In this document: piece after piece, positions 7,467-9,361 of the stretch
How the letters are laid out: each line of letters opens with the position of its first letter
Position numbering within the stretch: position 1 is the stretch's first letter
NCBI GenBank assembly: GCA_003527885.1
Contig: DPWB01000021.1
Span: 1 to 9,361 of the forward strand
Length of the DNA stretch: 9,361 nucleotides
Origin: Candidatus Competibacteraceae bacterium
GTDB lineage: Bacteria > Pseudomonadota > Gammaproteobacteria > Competibacterales > Competibacteraceae
Reading direction: 5' to 3'
Program-made: the position numbers and the translations under genes
Notes under the pieces: model-generated
Database searches by the model: none
Seen by the model: the letters and a program-made list of their open reading frames with translations, nothing else
Told to the model about the DNA's origin: nothing

Positions 7467-7940
7467 CTAGGGGGTTGTCGTCCGTAGGGCGCAGCTATCG
7501 AGATAGTCGCTCGGATTGAGCAAATCCGCACGACGCTGGTAGGGGGGATTGGCGCGAACCGTCAGCGGACCGGACCCGGTTCCCGCGTACAGTTCGAAAT
7601 GCAGCATGGAATCCACGTACATCTTGCCGACATAGGCAATCAGCGCGCCCTCTTCCAGCGTGGAACCCACGGAGACCCCCGACGCGACTTTCTCGATCTC
7701 GCAATAACGCACCACCTTGCCCGAATCCAGCCGGAATTCGATGGCGTAGGTGCCGCGATAAAACAAGTAGGGTCCGTAAGTGACCTTGCCCTTTTCCACG
7801 GCATAGATTTCGGTTCCCTTCGGCGCGATGAGATCGCAAGCGGCGTGCTTTCTTTTGCCACCGTCGCGGTTGGCCCCGAAACGGCGGCCACCAGCACTGT
7901 AGCTGAGGGTCGGTTTAAACGGTAATGGGAAGGTGGCCAT
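7467..7940 (-). CDS. LytM/M23-fold protein lacking the catalytic histidines
   Basis: This 157-residue protein is almost entirely one M23-like (duplicated hybrid motif) domain. The first motif HAACD gives H32 and D36. LIAPKGTEIYAVEKGKVTY is the usual strand pair after it. SMLHFELYAG (111-120) gives H114, and a C-terminal NPSDYL closes the domain. By comparison with LytM, H32, D36 and H114 are the three main zinc ligands and are all present. The two catalytic histidines appear to be replaced: E81 in VRYCEI where Y-x-H is expected, and M112 where the first histidine of HxH should be. It may therefore bind metal or glycan without cutting, or use another mechanism. There is no signal peptide, so it needs an export route to reach peptidoglycan. 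The start is ATG at 7940, with AGGAG 7 bases upstream. An in-frame TTG at 7961 lacks such a site. Fold call is strong; activity is uncertain. Confidence 0.82.
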   Translation of the reverse strand: MATFPLPFKPTLSYSAGGRRFGANRDGGKRKHAACDLIAPKGTEIYAVEKGKVTYGPYLFYRGTYAIEFRLDSGKVVRYCEIEKVASGVSVGSTLEEGALIAYVGKMYVDSMLHFELYAGTGSGPLTVRANPPYQRRADLLNPSDYLDSCALRTTTP

Positions 7941-7947
7941 CGTTATG

Positions 7948-7952
7948 CTCCT
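7948..7952 (-). promoter_or_regulatory. Ribosome binding site deciding the ATG start of the LytM-like gene
   Basis: AGGAG on the minus strand lies 7 bases before the ATG at 7940 and inside the short extension that a TTG start at 7961 would add. It therefore favours the shorter protein. Confidence 0.7.
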
Positions 7953-7957
7953 ATAAC

Positions 7958-8398
7958 TCAATCATTGTCTGGGATTTTTTGGCCTTTCAGCACTTTTGTG
8001 ACCATCTGGCGAAAAGAGCGCGCATCGAACGGTCCACCATAAAATTCAATCACCAGCCGGCCGTCTTTCAGATAAGCCGTCGGTTCCGTAGCGCCGGCGC
8101 TCATCTCGAAAACGATGCTTTTCGCCCGGCTCTTAAAACGCTTCAAAACCGCTTTATCTCGCTTGCAAAGCCTGTCCAGCTCGGCGCGCAACGACTCGAC
8201 GGACTTATGAAACGCTTGTAGGTCTTCAGCCGTCGCCGCGCCCGCATCCAAAACGCTGCCGGTCGCGGCGGGAACGCTGGCGCAGACGGGGCGAACCGCA
8301 TCGGACGCCGGTGGTATGGCGATCACCGCTCGCCCGGCGAAAAGCGTCAGAACCGCAATAAAGGCCAGACCCGCTGGCGTTACCAACAATCGCATCAT
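7958..8398 (-). CDS. Small exported protein of unknown function
   Basis: The product is 146 residues and I do not recognise the family. The N-terminus MMRLLVTPAG and a hydrophobic run to about residue 27 form a signal peptide, with probable cleavage near AVIA-IPP or slightly earlier. The mature part has just two cysteines (C39 and C78), suitable for one disulfide in the periplasm. A charged helical region follows (about 57-95). After that comes a short strand pair (about 107-121, with AYLKDGRLVIEFYGG) and a basic helical end. The start is ATG at 8398, with AGAGG 8 bases upstream. The open frame extends much further upstream, but that part overlaps the preceding hydrolase gene and looks non-coding. 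It lies 20 bases after that hydrolase gene and 17 before the LytM-like gene. A small exported protein beside a peptidoglycan-type domain could be a chaperone, inhibitor or immunity-like partner. This is inference only. Confidence 0.72.
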   Translation of the reverse strand: MMRLLVTPAGLAFIAVLTLFAGRAVIAIPPASDAVRPVCASVPAATGSVLDAGAATAEDLQAFHKSVESLRAELDRLCKRDKAVLKRFKSRAKSIVFEMSAGATEPTAYLKDGRLVIEFYGGPFDARSFRQMVTKVLKGQKIPDND

Positions 8399-8418
8399 TT
8401 TCAAAACCTCTCGGTCGT

Positions 8419-9126
8419 TTATAGAAAGGCCGGAATAAAGGTCCGTGGGAATGCGTCGTGCGCGAGGTTCACCACATCGACATCGGCGTTTTGCAATGCT
8501 GCGGCGCGAATTTTCTCCGCTTCCGCCCTGGGCTTGCGCGACCACTGGTGGGTGGATGCGCGCACCCGCAGCCGCTTGCCCGCATTTGCCCGCCCCCAGT
8601 CGATCCATTGGCGACCTTCTCCCCAATACATGCAATCGAGCGCCCAGACTTGCTCCACCAAAGGCAGGTAAACGGACGAGGATTTAGCCGCCGCCAGCAA
8701 CGCAAAGCCCCCGCCCGAATGCGCGGCCAGAATCACCGCCGGCGGATTGGGTACCTGGACCGGACACGGGCGCGTCGGATTGGCGTTTTCGATCAAGACC
8801 CGCAAGCCGCTCTCGATCAAGGCGGTCAGCCCCGTGCTGGTCTGAAACTGAAGGAAACTGGATTGATGCCCTCCCCAGGGCTGGACCAGGGCCACTCGCT
8901 TACCGCCCAACAGCGGCCGTAAATCCCGGTTGGTTGGATTCGAGCGCAAATAAGCCCCCAGATTGGCTGAGTGGTTGTGGCCGTGAAAATAAACCAGCGT
9001 CGGGACGGTTTCGGCTAACGCCACCCCCGACGGTAAAAACGCCATCGCGTCACCGATGGCGGACCCGCCCCGATAAACTCGAAAAAAATGCGTGGTCCCA
9101 TTGGCATCGGTCGTGGTGGTCACCAT
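8419..9126 (-). CDS. Small alpha/beta hydrolase, function unknown
   Basis: The product is 235 residues, cytosolic by sequence, with no signal peptide. LVYFHGHNHSANLGAYL (44-60) carries the HG oxyanion motif. ILAAHSGGGFALLAAA (132-147) is the nucleophile elbow with S137. ALDCMYWGEG gives D164, and LAHDAFPRTFIP gives H223. S137 and D164 are 27 residues apart, exactly as in the larger hydrolase three genes downstream. Both also share the [FL]DCxY signature, so the two are probably distant relatives. The start is ATG at 9126, with AGGA about 10 bases upstream. It is the first visible gene of the four-gene run. A promoter would have to lie in the ~140 genomic bases between it and the adapter, or beyond the contig end. 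The substrate is unknown. Confidence 0.8.
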   Translation of the reverse strand: MVTTTTDANGTTHFFRVYRGGSAIGDAMAFLPSGVALAETVPTLVYFHGHNHSANLGAYLRSNPTNRDLRPLLGGKRVALVQPWGGHQSSFLQFQTSTGLTALIESGLRVLIENANPTRPCPVQVPNPPAVILAAHSGGGFALLAAAKSSSVYLPLVEQVWALDCMYWGEGRQWIDWGRANAGKRLRVRASTHQWSRKPRAEAEKIRAAALQNADVDVVNLAHDAFPRTFIPAFL

Positions 9127-9265
9127 GCTTTAAGATTCCTGTGGCTACAGCTACTCAAATTCCAGCACTCAGCGTAACAATGGCCTATCAACCGATGGCG
9201 TTTGTACACCGTCAGGCTATAGCATCTTCTGTACCAAAGGGTTTTTATGCGGCCAAGGCTAAAAC

Positions 9266-9331
9266 CTGTCTCTTATACACATCTCCGAGCCCACGAGACT
9301 AAGGCGAATATCGTATGCCGTCTTCTGCTTC
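9266..9331 (+). other. Illumina Nextera i7/P7 adapter read-through (sequencing artefact)
   Basis: Position 9266-9284 is the 19-base Tn5 mosaic end (CTGTCTCTTATACACATCT). It is followed by the Nextera read-2 tail (CCGAGCCCACGAGAC, 9285-9299) and an 8-base index TAAGGCGA (9300-9307), which matches N701. The P7 sequence follows (9308-9331), with one mismatch at 9310 and one at its last base. Any reading through it gives the well-known artefact peptide CLLYTSPSPRD. It is library adapter and not a transposon in the organism. Confidence 0.98.
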
Positions 9332-9361
9332 AAAAACTACATCAACAAAGACGGGAATATA
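9332..9361. other. Sequence beyond the adapter, origin unknown, not to be trusted as genomic
   Basis: These 30 bases follow the P7 adapter end, starting with an A-run. They cannot be contiguous with the genome if the adapter is where the insert ended. They are probably read-tail noise or a mis-joined fragment. Confidence 0.8.

Noticed and set aside
8399..8635. Upstream extension of the small exported protein to 8635
   Set aside because: It overlaps the preceding hydrolase gene, is Arg/Gly-rich nonsense, and would bury the signal peptide in mid-protein.
9141..9265. Open plus-strand reading frame starting GTG 9141 or ATG 9180 with a less GC-rich, protein-like translation
   Set aside because: There is no ribosome binding site. 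It runs into the adapter after ~40 codons and lies in what should be the promoter region of the 9126 hydrolase gene. It could be a truncated divergent gene but cannot be supported.
9266..9284. Tn5 mosaic end as evidence for a transposon insertion
   Set aside because: It is followed by Nextera tail, index and P7 in order, so it is library adapter; no transposase or inverted partner is present.
1..9361. CRISPR array, tRNA or rRNA genes, integrase or insertion sequence
   Set aside because: I saw no regularly spaced repeats, RNA gene signatures or transposase-like proteins on either strand.

Overview
This window looks like the end of a contig from a GC-rich proteobacterium, most likely a gammaproteobacterium. 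That placement rests on a CpxR/CpxA-type two-component system, a matching CpxR-type operator, and a NodT/OprM-type outer-membrane efflux lipoprotein. I cannot name the genus. The last ~96 bases are not genomic: they begin with Illumina Nextera (Tn5) adapter read-through.

Left block, minus strand, 4161 down to 1: three genes read leftward from a divergent promoter. First is a PepSY-type membrane protein fused to a flavodoxin/FAD/NADPH reductase, broken by an internal frame change. Next is an outer-membrane efflux lipoprotein of the NodT/OprM/TolC group. Last is a MacA-type (HlyD family) periplasmic adaptor that runs off the left edge and overlaps the preceding gene by 4 bases (GTGA). An inner-membrane pump, probably MacB-like, would be expected just beyond the edge.

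Central block, plus strand, 4341 to 6363: a CpxR-like response regulator, intact, followed by a CpxA-like sensor kinase disrupted by two frame changes. The 179-base gap between the divergent blocks carries GTAAA pentamers at an exact 10-base period, including a perfect match to the known CpxR box (GTAAA-N5-GTAAA). The simplest reading is that the regulator controls itself and the divergent envelope/efflux operon. Three frame-breaking lesions lie within about 2.4 kb here, so the locus is either decaying or poorly assembled.

Right block, minus strand, 9126 down to 6432: four tightly spaced genes (gaps of 20, 17 and 24 bases, with recognisable ribosome sites). They encode an alpha/beta hydrolase, a small exported protein, a LytM/M23-fold protein that keeps its zinc ligands but lacks both catalytic histidines, and a second, larger alpha/beta hydrolase with a proline-rich linker and C-terminal extension. 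The two hydrolases are very different overall but share a Ser-Gly-Gly-Gly elbow and a Ser-to-Asp spacing of exactly 27 residues. I do not recognise this four-gene set as a named system, and it is the most interesting part of the window. An envelope-acting or secreted effector/partner module is possible, but that is inference only.
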